Source: Rhodospirillaceae bacterium (GTDB lineage Bacteria; Pseudomonadota; Alphaproteobacteria; UBA8366; Aestuariispiraceae). From it: a stretch of DNA of 64,000 nt. The DNA lies in NCBI GenBank assembly GCA_002709955.1, contig PAQY01000005.1, forward strand, positions 124,001 to 188,000. Direction: 5' to 3'. This document shows positions 53,042 to 61,101 of the stretch, piece by piece (position 1 is the first letter of the stretch; every line of letters starts with the position of its first letter). The translations under genes and the position numbers were made by a program. The notes under the pieces are model-generated. The model saw only the letters and a program-made list of their open reading frames with translations, was not told where the DNA came from and searched no databases.

Positions 53042-53632
53042 ATGGGCAAGGCGAAAAAGGCAAAAGAGGCCGCCCTTAAGAACACCCGGCAAGATGACAA
53101 AAGCTTGTGGGAGGCGGTGAAGGCCAGTGCCAAGCCTGTACGCCGGGATACGATTTTCCGCGACAGCCTGGGGACCCTGGAAAAGGCCGTACCGCCTGCG
53201 GCGAAAGTGTCAAAGACCAAACGCGCGCCCCCCTTTCGGGGCCCATCGACGGTCCTTCCCCCGGCACGCCCCAATCCCAAACCCCAATTCCTGAGCCATG
53301 GCTGTGCGCCCGGTGTGGATCGCCGCACGGCGGAGCGACTGCATAAGGGGAAGATGTCTATTGAGGGGCGTCTGGACCTGCACGGCATGAGCCGCGATGC
53401 CGCCCATCAGGCGACGCTGGGCTTTGTCACCAATGCACGCCTGTCGGGCAAGCGTTGTATCCTGATCGTCACCGGCAAGGGTAAGGGCATTCTTCAGTCG
53501 GACCTGCCCCATTGGCTGAACCTGCCGCCCCTGCGCGACCAGATCCTCAGCTTTTCCCATGCCCGGCCCCAGGATGGGGGCAGCGGGGCCGTTTATGTGC
53601 TGTTGAAACGGGACCGGGGGATCAGTGGATGA
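53042..53632 (+). CDS. Smr-domain protein
   Basis: This 196-residue protein has a basic, disordered N-terminal half (KKAKEAALKNTRQDD; PPAAKVSKTKRAPPFRGPS) and a C-terminal Smr domain with RLDLHGMSRDAAH, CILIVTGKGKGILQSDLPHWL and GGSGAVYVLLKRDR. Smr domains nick or bind nucleic acids, and stand-alone small ones are found in many alphaproteobacteria after mltA. The substrate here is unknown. It overlaps the XRE regulator start by ATGA. Confidence 0.92.
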   Translation: MGKAKKAKEAALKNTRQDDKSLWEAVKASAKPVRRDTIFRDSLGTLEKAVPPAAKVSKTKRAPPFRGPSTVLPPARPNPKPQFLSHGCAPGVDRRTAERLHKGKMSIEGRLDLHGMSRDAAHQATLGFVTNARLSGKRCILIVTGKGKGILQSDLPHWLNLPPLRDQILSFSHARPQDGGSGAVYVLLKRDRGISG

Positions 53633-53979
53633 CCACCCCTTTTGGTCGGAAGGTCCGGGAAATGCGGCACCAAAGCGGCACCACGTTGAAGGACCTGGCC
53701 GACGCGCTGGGCGTCAGTCAGGCCTATCTCAGCGCGCTGGAGACCGGGCGGCGACCGCGTCCAACGCCTGCGCGGGTGGATCAGATTTGCGCCTATTTCG
53801 GGATCATCTGGGACGAGGCCGAAGCCCTGAAAGATCTGGCCCGCCTGTCCCAGCCCCGCATCACTATCGACACAACGGGTCTGTCGCCTGATGCAACAGA
53901 ACTGGCAAACCGCCTGTCCCAACGGATCCGGCGACTGGATGCTAAGACCGTGCGCCGTCTGTTGGATATCCTGGAATAG
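53629..53979 (+). CDS. XRE-family helix-turn-helix regulator
   Basis: This 116-residue protein has an N-terminal Cro/CI helix-turn-helix, GRKVREMRHQSGTTLKDLADALGVSQAYLSALETGRRPRPTPARV. It is followed by a helical C-terminal region (FGIIWDEAEALKDLARLSQP) and RRLDAKTVRRLLDILE, likely for dimerisation. No ligand or metal site is evident. ATG 53629 overlaps the smr stop, so it is the last gene of the lut-smr series. Its target is unknown; the usual mltA-smr-XRE order suggests a housekeeping regulator. Confidence 0.9.
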   Translation: MTTPFGRKVREMRHQSGTTLKDLADALGVSQAYLSALETGRRPRPTPARVDQICAYFGIIWDEAEALKDLARLSQPRITIDTTGLSPDATELANRLSQRIRRLDAKTVRRLLDILE

Positions 53980-53983
53980 GGTT

Positions 53984-54706
53984 TCAGAAGAACAGGCTGG
54001 CCAGGACTGGTACCAGAATGGCAGTGGTCAGGCCGTTTAACCCCATGGCCACGGCGGCGAAGACACCGGCGATCTGGTTGACCTGAAAGGCGCGCGCCGT
54101 GCCGATGCCATGGGCGGCGATGCCCACCGCAAAACCCCTGGCGCGCCAATCATGAATGCGCAGCAGGTTCAGCAGGGGTGTCACCACAATCGCCCCAGTA
54201 ATCCCGGTCGCAACCACCAGACCGGCCGACAGGGACGGCAGTCCGCCGATCCGTTCTGAAATCCCCATTGCAATGGGGGTCGTGACAGATTTCGGGGCCA
54301 GGGACAGCAGGCTTTGCGTTTCCGCGCCCAAGGCGGCGGCCACAACCAGCGCCACGGTCACGGCGGTAATGACGCCTGCCGCCAGGGCCGCTGCCATCGG
54401 CAGGGCGGCGCGGCGGACCCGGGGTAAATTATTGTACAGGGGAACCGCCAGGGCGACGGTGGCGGGTCCCAACAGGAAATGCACGAATTGCGCGCCTTCG
54501 AAATAGGTCTGATACGGTGTGTCGGTGATCAGCAACAAGGCGATCAGCAAGGCTGAGGCGATGGCAACGGGATTAACGATCGGGTTCGACCCAGATCGGG
54601 TGAAGGCGATATAGCCCGCGCCATAGGCAATCAATGTCACGGTCAGCCAGAGCAGCGGTGTCTGGGCCAGATAGACCCAGATATCAGTGGGCGCATTGGC
54701 GATCAT
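53984..54706 (-). CDS. LrgB/CidB-family membrane protein
   Basis: The 240-residue protein has about six to eight hydrophobic segments and the LrgB signature ALGAETQSLLSLAPKSVTTPIAMGISERIGGLPSLSAGLVVATGITGAIV. The end, GFAVGIAAHGIGTARAF, is also conserved. In Staphylococcus the LrgAB/CidAB pair affects autolysis through pore-like proteins, and in plants and some bacteria LrgB-like proteins carry pyruvate or glycolate. The frame runs upstream, but the protein starts at ATG 54706, overlapping the CidA-like gene stop (ATGA). Confidence 0.9.
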   Translation of the reverse strand: MIANAPTDIWVYLAQTPLLWLTVTLIAYGAGYIAFTRSGSNPIVNPVAIASALLIALLLITDTPYQTYFEGAQFVHFLLGPATVALAVPLYNNLPRVRRAALPMAAALAAGVITAVTVALVVAAALGAETQSLLSLAPKSVTTPIAMGISERIGGLPSLSAGLVVATGITGAIVVTPLLNLLRIHDWRARGFAVGIAAHGIGTARAFQVNQIAGVFAAVAMGLNGLTTAILVPVLASLFF

Positions 54707-55074
54707 GGCTTGTGATCCTCCCCCTGTGCGGGGTGACCGGTCAGGCGCGCGACGGCGGCGAAAGTCAGCGCGCCCACGGCAATCGCTGCGACCGTGCTGA
54801 TAATCACGGCGGCCATCAGGGGCAGCCATTCCACCTGTAACCGATCCGCATGTTGAATCAATCCGACACTGGCGGGCACGAATAACAGGGACAGATGCTT
54901 CAACAGGCCAGAGGATGTTGTTTCCAGCCACGGCGTGGGTGTCCGATACATCATCAGACCAATCAGAAGATAGAACAGCCCCACAACAGGCCCGGGAATA
55001 GGCAATCCTGTCAGCACGGCGGTGACTTCGCCGGCCAATTGGCAGATCAGGAGCAGGGTAAAGGCGCGTAACAT
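54703..55074 (-). CDS. LrgA/CidA-family membrane protein
   Basis: This 123-residue protein has three to four hydrophobic segments. It includes LLICQLAGEVTAVLTGLPIPGPVVGLFYLLIGLM, the CidA/LrgA signature with the GPVVG loop, and LLFVPASVGLIQHADRL. It is translationally coupled to the LrgB-like gene by ATGA. In known systems the small subunit is holin-like and the large subunit antiholin- or carrier-like. Nothing here shows which metabolite is involved, although the adjacent lactate operon fits a pyruvate or glycolate link loosely. Confidence 0.9.
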   Translation of the reverse strand: MLRAFTLLLICQLAGEVTAVLTGLPIPGPVVGLFYLLIGLMMYRTPTPWLETTSSGLLKHLSLLFVPASVGLIQHADRLQVEWLPLMAAVIISTVAAIAVGALTFAAVARLTGHPAQGEDHKP

Positions 55075-55135
55075 CCTGTTAGCTTAGGACGTGTTTGCAC
55101 CAGAGGCGACGAGAATTTTATGAATTCAGGGCGTC

Positions 55136-55861
55136 TTATACCCGCACGAACAGATTGATGATCGCGCCCAATGGCCCGGTCAGGCGCAGTGGGGCATCTG
55201 TTGCCACAAGACAGATACAGCTTTCGCCCTCTCCTGCGACGGGGCGGTGGTCGATGCTGCCATCGCTGATGGCGACATCGCCTTTGGCAAAGGTGCCAAT
55301 TTCATCCTTATAGCTGCCCTGCAGGATCAGAACCAATTCGTTTCCATCATGGGTATGCTGTGGAACGGCCTTGCCAGCGGGTACCTTCAACAGGAAGGAT
55401 CGCTTGCCCGCCTTGGCTTCATCACTGTTGGACAGGGTAATCTCCGCTGTTTCAATGCCCATTCCCAGCCGTTTCCAGGCCACAGTGTCCAAATCCCCGC
55501 CCAAATAGCGTTGAACAGCGCGCGGCAGGATCGATGCTTTTCTGTCGTCAGCAGCATGCTTTTGACTTGCGGAGGCTGGCAGTCCATCCAGATCAGAGGA
55601 TTCCAGGGCGGCCAGCGCGGCTTCAAGCGCGCCTGCGGACAGATCCATCGGTGGCATGGTGGCAAATAAGGCCCCCCCGATGGCTTCCAACCGGGATAAT
55701 TCGGACCGGCACGCCGAACACAGCGTCAGATGCGATGCGACCACCAGGGATGCCGCCTCGTCCAGGGTTCCTGCCGCATAGTCCAGCAAGAGATCTTCGG
55801 ACAGATGATGGACCGGTTCGGCCATGCGCGGTGTCACCGCGACAGAATGTGCAGCCGTCAT
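55136..55861 (-). CDS. chrR: ChrR-type zinc anti-sigma factor
   Basis: This 241-residue protein of the ChrR family sequesters its ECF sigma factor until singlet oxygen or organic peroxide triggers release. The N-terminal anti-sigma zinc site has a His near residue 18-19 (VHHLSED) and H44-x3-C48-x2-C51 in ASHLTLCSACRSEL. The C-terminal cupin has PQHTHDGNELVLILQGSY and SIDHRPVAGEGE, matching the H, H, E and H ligands of Rhodobacter ChrR. The start overlaps the sigma-factor stop (ATGA), so synthesis is coupled. Confidence 0.95.
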   Translation of the reverse strand: MTAAHSVAVTPRMAEPVHHLSEDLLLDYAAGTLDEAASLVVASHLTLCSACRSELSRLEAIGGALFATMPPMDLSAGALEAALAALESSDLDGLPASASQKHAADDRKASILPRAVQRYLGGDLDTVAWKRLGMGIETAEITLSNSDEAKAGKRSFLLKVPAGKAVPQHTHDGNELVLILQGSYKDEIGTFAKGDVAISDGSIDHRPVAGEGESCICLVATDAPLRLTGPLGAIINLFVRV

Positions 55862-56427
55862 AATTCTATATCTCCTAAAAGACTGCGAAGTTTGCCCATA
55901 GCCAGTCTCAGCCGGGATTTCACCGTGCCCAGGGGCAATCCGGTTTCTTCTGCGATCTCGCTATGGGCCTTGTCTTCGTAGAATGCCATTCTCAACATAA
56001 CCGCTTGTTCTTCCGGCAACTGATCCATCGCCGCAGCGATGGTTCGCGCCGTTTGATCTTCAACCACCTTATCGTCCTGCATTGGTTCCGCAGCCGGTTG
56101 CAGCAGGGGATCGTCCGGATCCAGTTCCGGCCGGTTGATCCGGCGAAAGGCGTCGATGCGCTTGTTACGCGCAATCGTGAACACCCAGGTCGCCACCGAT
56201 GCCTGACTGGCGTCAAAGCTGTTTGCCTTGTGCCATACCATCAACATTGCCTCTTGGGCAAATTCTTCCGCGGCGGCATTGTCTGATCCGCTGCGCATCA
56301 TATACGCCTTGATGCGGGGCGCGAAATAGGCAAACAGGCCTGCAAACGCATCCCGATCCTGACACCCGGCCAGGCGCTGCATCCATTCTACAAGCTGTTG
56401 CGAGTCGGCATGGTGAGCGTCGGTCAT
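55858..56427 (-). CDS. rpoE: ECF sigma factor RpoE (ChrR partner, ECF11 type)
   Basis: This 189-residue sigma factor has region 2 with DNAAAEEFAQEAMLMVWHKANSFD and WVFTIARNKRIDAFRR, and region 4 with LPEEQAVMLRMAFYEDKAHSEIAEETGLPLGTVKSRLRLAMGKLR. The frame extends far upstream, but MTDAHHADSQQLVEW at ATG 56427 is the usual start of the family. It is followed at once by chrR. Its presence predicts a singlet-oxygen or peroxide regulon in this organism. A consensus-like promoter for its own gene lies at 56544-56573. Confidence 0.95.
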   Translation of the reverse strand: MTDAHHADSQQLVEWMQRLAGCQDRDAFAGLFAYFAPRIKAYMMRSGSDNAAAEEFAQEAMLMVWHKANSFDASQASVATWVFTIARNKRIDAFRRINRPELDPDDPLLQPAAEPMQDDKVVEDQTARTIAAAMDQLPEEQAVMLRMAFYEDKAHSEIAEETGLPLGTVKSRLRLAMGKLRSLLGDIEL

Positions 56428-56543
56428 AAACTTTTTCTTGGACCCTGTCCTGATGACGTGAGAGCGTGCCTGCCTAAGACGATTGCTAGATCGTGATGAC
56501 AGGCCTATTCCCTCTATGACTACCGTTGACTGATCCATAATGG

Positions 56544-56573
56544 GGAATACGTAAGCTTTGCAGTGCCGGATCA
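56544..56573 (-). promoter_or_regulatory. Putative autoregulated RpoE promoter
   Basis: On the minus strand TGATCC (56573-56568) is followed after 18 bases by TATTCC (56549-56544), then about 115 bases to the rpoE start. TGATCC with about 18-base spacing recalls the -35 element of Rhodobacter RpoE-ChrR target promoters; the -10 fit is loose. Confidence 0.55.
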
Positions 56574-56687
56574 TTGGCATATTCAAAAAATAGCCTTATT
56601 TAGAAGGCATGGTAAAGCTGTCTTCACCCCTACTCGATGAAGGGTGATAGGCTTGGATTGAACTCAGACCGGCAATGAAGTGAGACC

Positions 56688-57224
56688 ATGACCCGCATTC
56701 AAAGAATTTTGTCTATCCTGCCACGCAGCCTGTTCGGTGCTGTTGCCCTGTTGTTTGTTGTGACCAGCCCCGGTTATGCACAAGACCATAAATCATTGGG
56801 CGAATTTGGGGATTGGCAAGCCTATACCTATCAGCAAGGCGGTGGCGAACGCTGTACAATGGCCTCCAAGCCCTTGAAAGATGAGGGGGATTATTCCAAA
56901 CGCGGACCAATCTGGGCGTTTGTGATGCACCGCCCAAAGGAAGGGGCGACCGGTGAAGTCGGCTTCCAGATGGGCTATCCGATCAAAGAGGGATCCCTGG
57001 TGAAGCTGGAAATCGGGGGCGCGACCTTCGATTTGTACACCAGCGGGGAAGGTGCCTATGCCTGGCGCGAGGATGAGCCGAAGATTGTTCAGACCATGCG
57101 CGCCGGGGCGACAATGACGGTGACTGGCACGTCAACCCGGGGCACTGTGACCAAAGATATTTATTCGCTGACCGGGTTCACCAAAGCGAATGAGACGATA
57201 AACAACGCCTGTGGCGTTTCGTAA
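56688..57224 (+). CDS. Invasion-associated locus B (IalB) family periplasmic protein
   Basis: The 178-residue protein has a signal peptide (SILPRSLFGAVALLFVVTSP, cleaved near YAQD) and the IalB domain: FGDWQAYTYQQGGGERCTMASKP, FVMHRPKEGATGEVGFQMGYP, and DIYSLTGFTKANETINNACGV, with a cysteine pair that may form a disulfide. IalB aids erythrocyte entry in Bartonella, but homologues are common in non-pathogenic alphaproteobacteria, and their function is unknown. It is divergent from rpoE across about 260 bases; whether RpoE controls it is not shown. Confidence 0.92.
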   Translation: MTRIQRILSILPRSLFGAVALLFVVTSPGYAQDHKSLGEFGDWQAYTYQQGGGERCTMASKPLKDEGDYSKRGPIWAFVMHRPKEGATGEVGFQMGYPIKEGSLVKLEIGGATFDLYTSGEGAYAWREDEPKIVQTMRAGATMTVTGTSTRGTVTKDIYSLTGFTKANETINNACGVS

Positions 57225-57236
57225 TACGCCAGCGCG

Positions 57237-57440
57237 TCAGGGTTTTGAGGCGGTGGGGCCGAAGCTGTTTTCCAAATCGGCCTCCAGCTTTTTCAGGTCT
57301 TCGGGAATGGGAAGACCTTCAGCACGCATGGTGCCAAACAGGGTATGAAGGCGCATCTGAATTTCATGGGCGTTGCCCGGATCCCCGCTGATCTGGGACA
57401 ATAGAAGCGAGATTTCCGCCTTGTATTCTTCGAATGCCAT
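57237..57440 (-). CDS. Small conserved-type protein, function unknown
   Basis: This 67-residue acidic helical protein starts MAFEEYKAEISLLLSQISGD and contains HEIQMRLHTLFGTMRAEGLPIPEDLKKLEADLEN. An AGGAGA ribosome binding site eight bases upstream of ATG 57440 supports translation, so the longer frame from 57512 is not used. I do not recognise a family. It converges on the ialB gene (12-base gap) and is divergent from rlmN. Confidence 0.7.
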   Translation of the reverse strand: MAFEEYKAEISLLLSQISGDPGNAHEIQMRLHTLFGTMRAEGLPIPEDLKKLEADLENSFGPTASKP

Positions 57441-57536
57441 GGGATCGTCTCCTTTGGTTCTGTGGGTCGCCAGTTTACACAGACCCCCTTTGAGCGGTAT
57501 GACCTGCATCAAACGCGATGGATTTCTTTAGGATAG

Positions 57537-58733
57537 ATGATGAGCGACGTCGCCCAACTCAATGATTTTCTGCCAGGGGGTGCTCTTGCGCCCACCGCTG
57601 GGCCTTTGGTGGATGCCCGTATTCCCTTGATCGGGCTGGACCGCGAGGGTCTGGCGAAAGTCGTCGCCGATATGGGGGAACCGGCCTTTCGGGCGAAACA
57701 GCTGTATAGCTGGCTGTATTATCGCGGGTCGTCGGAATTCAGCGCGATGACAGATCTGTCCAAGGCGTTTCGGGCGCGTTTGGAAGAAACCTGTCACATC
57801 AATCGCCCGCGCGTGTCGATGCATCAGAAATCAACTGACGGCACGGAAAAATGGCTGCTGCGCTATGAGGATGGCAATGAGGCGGAAATGGTGTTCATCC
57901 CGGAAGTCGATCGGGGAACCTTATGTATTTCGTCCCAGGTTGGCTGTTCGCTGACCTGCACCTTCTGTCATACCGGCACCCAGAAGCTGGTTCGGAACCT
58001 GACCCCTGGCGATATCGTTGGTCAGGTCATGCTGGCCCGGGATTCCCTGAATGATTGGGGCAAGGCGGAAGATGGCGACCGCCGCATCACCAATATTGTG
58101 CTGATGGGCATGGGCGAGCCACTGTATAATACCGATAACGTGCTGGCCGCGATGCGCCTGGTCGCCGATGGGGATGGCATTGCGATCAGCCGCCGTCGGA
58201 TCACGCTGTCAACGTCGGGCGTGGTGCCCGATATCAAGCGCGTGGGTGAGGAAATGGGCCTGTCACTGGCCGTGTCGCTGCATGCGGTGCGTGACGACTT
58301 GCGCAATCAGATCGTCCCGATCAATCGCAAATATCCCATCGCGCAATTGATGGCGGCGGTGAAGGACTATCCTGGCCTGACCAATTCTAGGCGTGTGACC
58401 TGGGAATATGTCATGCTGAAGGGGGTCAATGATTCCGATGCGGATGCCCGTGCCTTGTTGCGCATCACGGAAGGCATTCCATCGAAAATGAATTTGATTC
58501 CGTTCAATCCCTGGCCGGGCAGTGACTATGAATGTTCCGATCCCGACCGGATGCAGCGATTTCTGGCGATCCTGCACAAGGCCGGGATGGTGGCAACGAT
58601 CCGCAAAACCCGCGGTCAGGATATTCTGGCCGCCTGTGGGCAGCTTAAGTCCGAAAGTGAGCGGATTGGCAAGCGGGAGCGGGATCGCATCACCGCACTG
58701 CGGGCGGAGAAAGAAGCGGCGGTCGGGCTTTAG
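57537..58733 (+). CDS. rlmN: Dual-specificity 23S rRNA/tRNA (adenine-C2) methyltransferase RlmN
   Basis: This radical-SAM enzyme methylates A2503 of 23S rRNA and A37 of some tRNAs. The 398-residue protein has QLYSWLYYRGSSEFSAMTDLSKAFR in the N-terminal domain, the CISSQVGCSLTCTFCHTGTQ cluster motif (C-x3-C-x2-C), GMGEPLYNTDNVLAAM, and GLSLAVSLHAVRDDLRN. The C-terminal KTRGQDILAACGQL carries the second essential cysteine. ATG 57537 or the next ATG (57540) follows TAGGATAG. Its end overlaps the convergent TetR gene by 4 bases. Confidence 0.97.
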   Translation: MMSDVAQLNDFLPGGALAPTAGPLVDARIPLIGLDREGLAKVVADMGEPAFRAKQLYSWLYYRGSSEFSAMTDLSKAFRARLEETCHINRPRVSMHQKSTDGTEKWLLRYEDGNEAEMVFIPEVDRGTLCISSQVGCSLTCTFCHTGTQKLVRNLTPGDIVGQVMLARDSLNDWGKAEDGDRRITNIVLMGMGEPLYNTDNVLAAMRLVADGDGIAISRRRITLSTSGVVPDIKRVGEEMGLSLAVSLHAVRDDLRNQIVPINRKYPIAQLMAAVKDYPGLTNSRRVTWEYVMLKGVNDSDADARALLRITEGIPSKMNLIPFNPWPGSDYECSDPDRMQRFLAILHKAGMVATIRKTRGQDILAACGQLKSESERIGKRERDRITALRAEKEAAVGL

Positions 58734-59392
58734 CTTTTTTCGCCGTCAGGGTCTGGAAATCCGCCGGACAGCAGAAAATTTCGAACATCATCGGGTGTCG
58801 GCAGCCTGTGCATCACCGTGCTGTCCGTTAGAACTTCCGCATAATAGGGCAGGTTGCGCAGGCGCTCCTCCTGGGTTTCCTTGATCTGCATCGCGTTATA
58901 GCCGGTTTGGTGGAAATAGGTAACGCGCGCCCGAATAATGGCCGCTTTATCCTGAAAACCCATGGCCTGGAAGACCGATGTCAACTGGTCGATCCGTTTG
59001 ATTTCAATCTCTCTCAGAATTTCAGCGGTGCGCGGGGAACTGTGGGCCCAATCCCGGATCGCATTGTCATAACGTGGGTCAACCGTGCCGTCCAAAACCA
59101 GCACACGCACATAGGCCAGATATTGGCGCATGCCGTCCGGGCCCGCCGCTTCGATGGCATGGGTAAAGGGGTCACTGTTGGCCCGGGCCCAATCCTGACG
59201 CACGTCTTCCAGCAGGTCTTCCAGTTTACGATACTGCCAGTAAAACGCCCCCGTTGTTGCGTTCAAAGATTCTGACAGGCTGCGCAGTCGGATGCCGGAT
59301 ATGCCTTTTTCGATAAGCATTTTGCGCGCCGCCGCGATCCAATCATCCCGGCTTAAAGCGCGGGGAGAGCTGGCGTCTTCCTGTTGGGTCAA
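58730..59392 (-). CDS. TetR/AcrR-family transcriptional regulator
   Basis: The 220-residue protein has the N-terminal TetR helix-turn-helix, RDDWIAAARKMLIEKGISGIRLRSLSESLNATTGAFYWQYRKLEDLLEDV, with the FYWQY-like recognition region. The C-terminal ligand domain is helical and divergent (AILREIEIKRIDQLTSVFQAMG; FHQTGYNAMQIKETQEERLRNLPYYAEVL). It faces the TRAP operon, and the two palindromes at 59452-59490 between them are its likely operators, so it most likely represses the operon and itself. The ligand is unknown. Confidence 0.93.
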   Translation of the reverse strand: MTQQEDASSPRALSRDDWIAAARKMLIEKGISGIRLRSLSESLNATTGAFYWQYRKLEDLLEDVRQDWARANSDPFTHAIEAAGPDGMRQYLAYVRVLVLDGTVDPRYDNAIRDWAHSSPRTAEILREIEIKRIDQLTSVFQAMGFQDKAAIIRARVTYFHQTGYNAMQIKETQEERLRNLPYYAEVLTDSTVMHRLPTPDDVRNFLLSGGFPDPDGEKS

Positions 59393-59451
59393 AAAGGATA
59401 TCCTTGAACAGTCGGCATTGCCGGAATTTTTTTCATTGACTCAGTAAATCA

Positions 59452-59490
59452 CATAACGCACGTTATGCAAACCGCGTAACAATTGTTATG
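59452..59490. promoter_or_regulatory. Two palindromic operators for the TetR regulator
   Basis: CATAACGCACGTTATG (59452-59467) is a perfect palindrome. CGTAACAATTGTTATG (59475-59490) is the same design with one mismatch. Centres are 23 bases apart, about two helical turns. Both have CATAAC/GTTATG half sites. Confidence 0.8.
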
Positions 59491-59530
59491 TCCATGAATT
59501 ATGGGGCATGGTTCTAACTGGGAGACTCAC

Positions 59531-60517
59531 ATGTTAAAGAAAATGCTCGTCGCTGCGACCATGGCCGTTGGCCTGATGGCCGCACCGGCATTCGCTGAAA
59601 CCGAACTGAAAATCGCAACCGATTCCGGGGACCGGGAGTCACCGTCGGGTCAGGCCATCGCCAATTGGGCCAAGGCCATCGAAGACGGCTCGAATGGGGA
59701 GATCAAAGTTAAGGTCTTTTATCAGAATGAATTAGGCGGCCAGCTGGAGGTTTTTGACCTCTTTGTCGCGGGCGAAGTGGACCTTATGCTGTCCTGGCCG
59801 TCTACTTCTTATGATAAGCGCATTGGCATTCTGAACACGCCATACATGGTTACGTCCTGGGATGAGGCATTTGAGGCCTATAAGCCAGGCGGCTGGGTGA
59901 ACGGCGCGCTGAACACGGTTTTCAATGATATTGGCCTGAAATATTTCGGGGCCTGGCCGGAAGGGTTCAGCGGTGTCGCCACACGGGGTGCCTATGCGAC
60001 CGATATTGCCGGTGCGCAGAATATCAAGGTTCGCACGCCCCCTCTGTTTCCCTTCCCACAAATCCTGGAAGCCATGGGCTATCAGACGGCTGCAATCGAT
60101 TGGGGTGAAGTCTATACCTCCATCCAGACCGGTGTTGTGGATGGGGATGCCGGGAACGTCATTTACTGGGATTATGAATATTTCCGGGATGTTCTGGATT
60201 ATTATGTCCGCACCAAGCACACCTTTGTGACCGGCAATCTGTTGGCCAATCTGGAAAGCTTCAACAAACTGTCGCCGGAACATCAGAAGCTTGTTCAGGA
60301 TGCCGCCGTGGTGGAAATGGGCAAACAGTTCGAAGAAGCTCAGGCAGAAGATCAGCATTATGTTGATCTGGCCATCAAATCGGGCATGGAATATTTTGAA
60401 CTGACCGATGAACAGATCGCCCCGATCGCACAGAAGGTTCGCGCCGAAGTCTGGCCAGCAATGGAACCGGATGTCGGATCGGAAATCATGGACTTGATCC
60501 GTTCGAATGTGAAATAA
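59531..60517 (+). CDS. TRAP transporter solute-binding protein DctP
   Basis: The 328-residue periplasmic protein has signal MLKKMLVAATMAVGLMAAPA, then the DctP family body: TELKIATDSGDRESPSGQAIANWAKAIEDGSNGEI, VFYQNELGGQLEVFDLFVAGEVDLMLSWPS, NIKVRTPPLFPFPQILEAMG with the substrate-carboxylate arginine, and AIDWGEVYTSIQTGVVDGDAGNV. It binds an organic acid for the DctQM permease. GGGAGACTCACATG supports the start at 59531. It is the first gene after the two TetR-type operators. Confidence 0.95.
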   Translation: MLKKMLVAATMAVGLMAAPAFAETELKIATDSGDRESPSGQAIANWAKAIEDGSNGEIKVKVFYQNELGGQLEVFDLFVAGEVDLMLSWPSTSYDKRIGILNTPYMVTSWDEAFEAYKPGGWVNGALNTVFNDIGLKYFGAWPEGFSGVATRGAYATDIAGAQNIKVRTPPLFPFPQILEAMGYQTAAIDWGEVYTSIQTGVVDGDAGNVIYWDYEYFRDVLDYYVRTKHTFVTGNLLANLESFNKLSPEHQKLVQDAAVVEMGKQFEEAQAEDQHYVDLAIKSGMEYFELTDEQIAPIAQKVRAEVWPAMEPDVGSEIMDLIRSNVK

Positions 60518-60585
60518 GGCTGCTGGGCCGCTGTTGAAATAACAGCGGCCCGTTGCTTTTGGGTTCTCAGCGGAGGATGTGCGGC

Positions 60586-61098
60586 GTGTTGCACCTTTTT
60601 GAAAAACTGGACCGGGCCATTATGGGGATCATGGGTCTGGTTGTGATTGTCACCAACCTTGCTGTGACCGGGTTTATTCTTTTTCTGGTTTTGGCCCGTT
60701 TCGTCTTGGGCTGGTCCGTCGTCGGTGTCTTGGAATTGGCAACATTATCGGCGATGTGGCTGTATATGTGTGGGGCGGTTATCGCCGCCCGGAACAAAGA
60801 GCATCTGGTTGTCGATTTTCTGACCAATTCCATTCGAAGTGATCGGCTGCGCGCCTTCCATACGCTGGCCGTGTCGGTCATCATGGTGGTGCTCAGCTTG
60901 TTTTTCCTAAGTCTTGCGCAGGATATGGTCGCCTGGTCGATCAAACGACCCCAGACGACAGCAGCGCTCAGCCTGCCCTTGCTGTTGCCGCAATCTGCCA
61001 TCGTATTGGCCGCGGTGCTGTGTTCGGTCTATGCCCTGCGTGATTTCATTCATGCGGTCAGGCTGGTCTGTGTTCAGTCCCCGTCAAGGGAGGGTTGA
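60586..61098 (+). CDS. TRAP transporter small permease DctQ
   Basis: This 170-residue membrane protein with four helices contains AIMGIMGLVVIVTNLAVTGFILFLVLARFVLGWSVVGVLELATLSAMWLYMCGAVIAARNKEHLVVDFL, the usual DctQ pattern with the conserved charged KEHL loop. GGAGG at 60572-60576 lies directly against the ATG at 60577, too close, so GTG 60586 (spacing nine) is the preferred start. It ends three bases before dctM. Confidence 0.93.
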   Translation: MLHLFEKLDRAIMGIMGLVVIVTNLAVTGFILFLVLARFVLGWSVVGVLELATLSAMWLYMCGAVIAARNKEHLVVDFLTNSIRSDRLRAFHTLAVSVIMVVLSLFFLSLAQDMVAWSIKRPQTTAALSLPLLLPQSAIVLAAVLCSVYALRDFIHAVRLVCVQSPSREG

Positions 61099-61101
61099 CC
61101 C

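Noticed and set aside
53984-54931. Longer LrgB frame with a 75-residue N-terminal extension
   Set aside because: The extension overlaps the CidA-like gene and is arginine-rich shadow sequence; the ATG at 54706 gives a normal-length LrgB.
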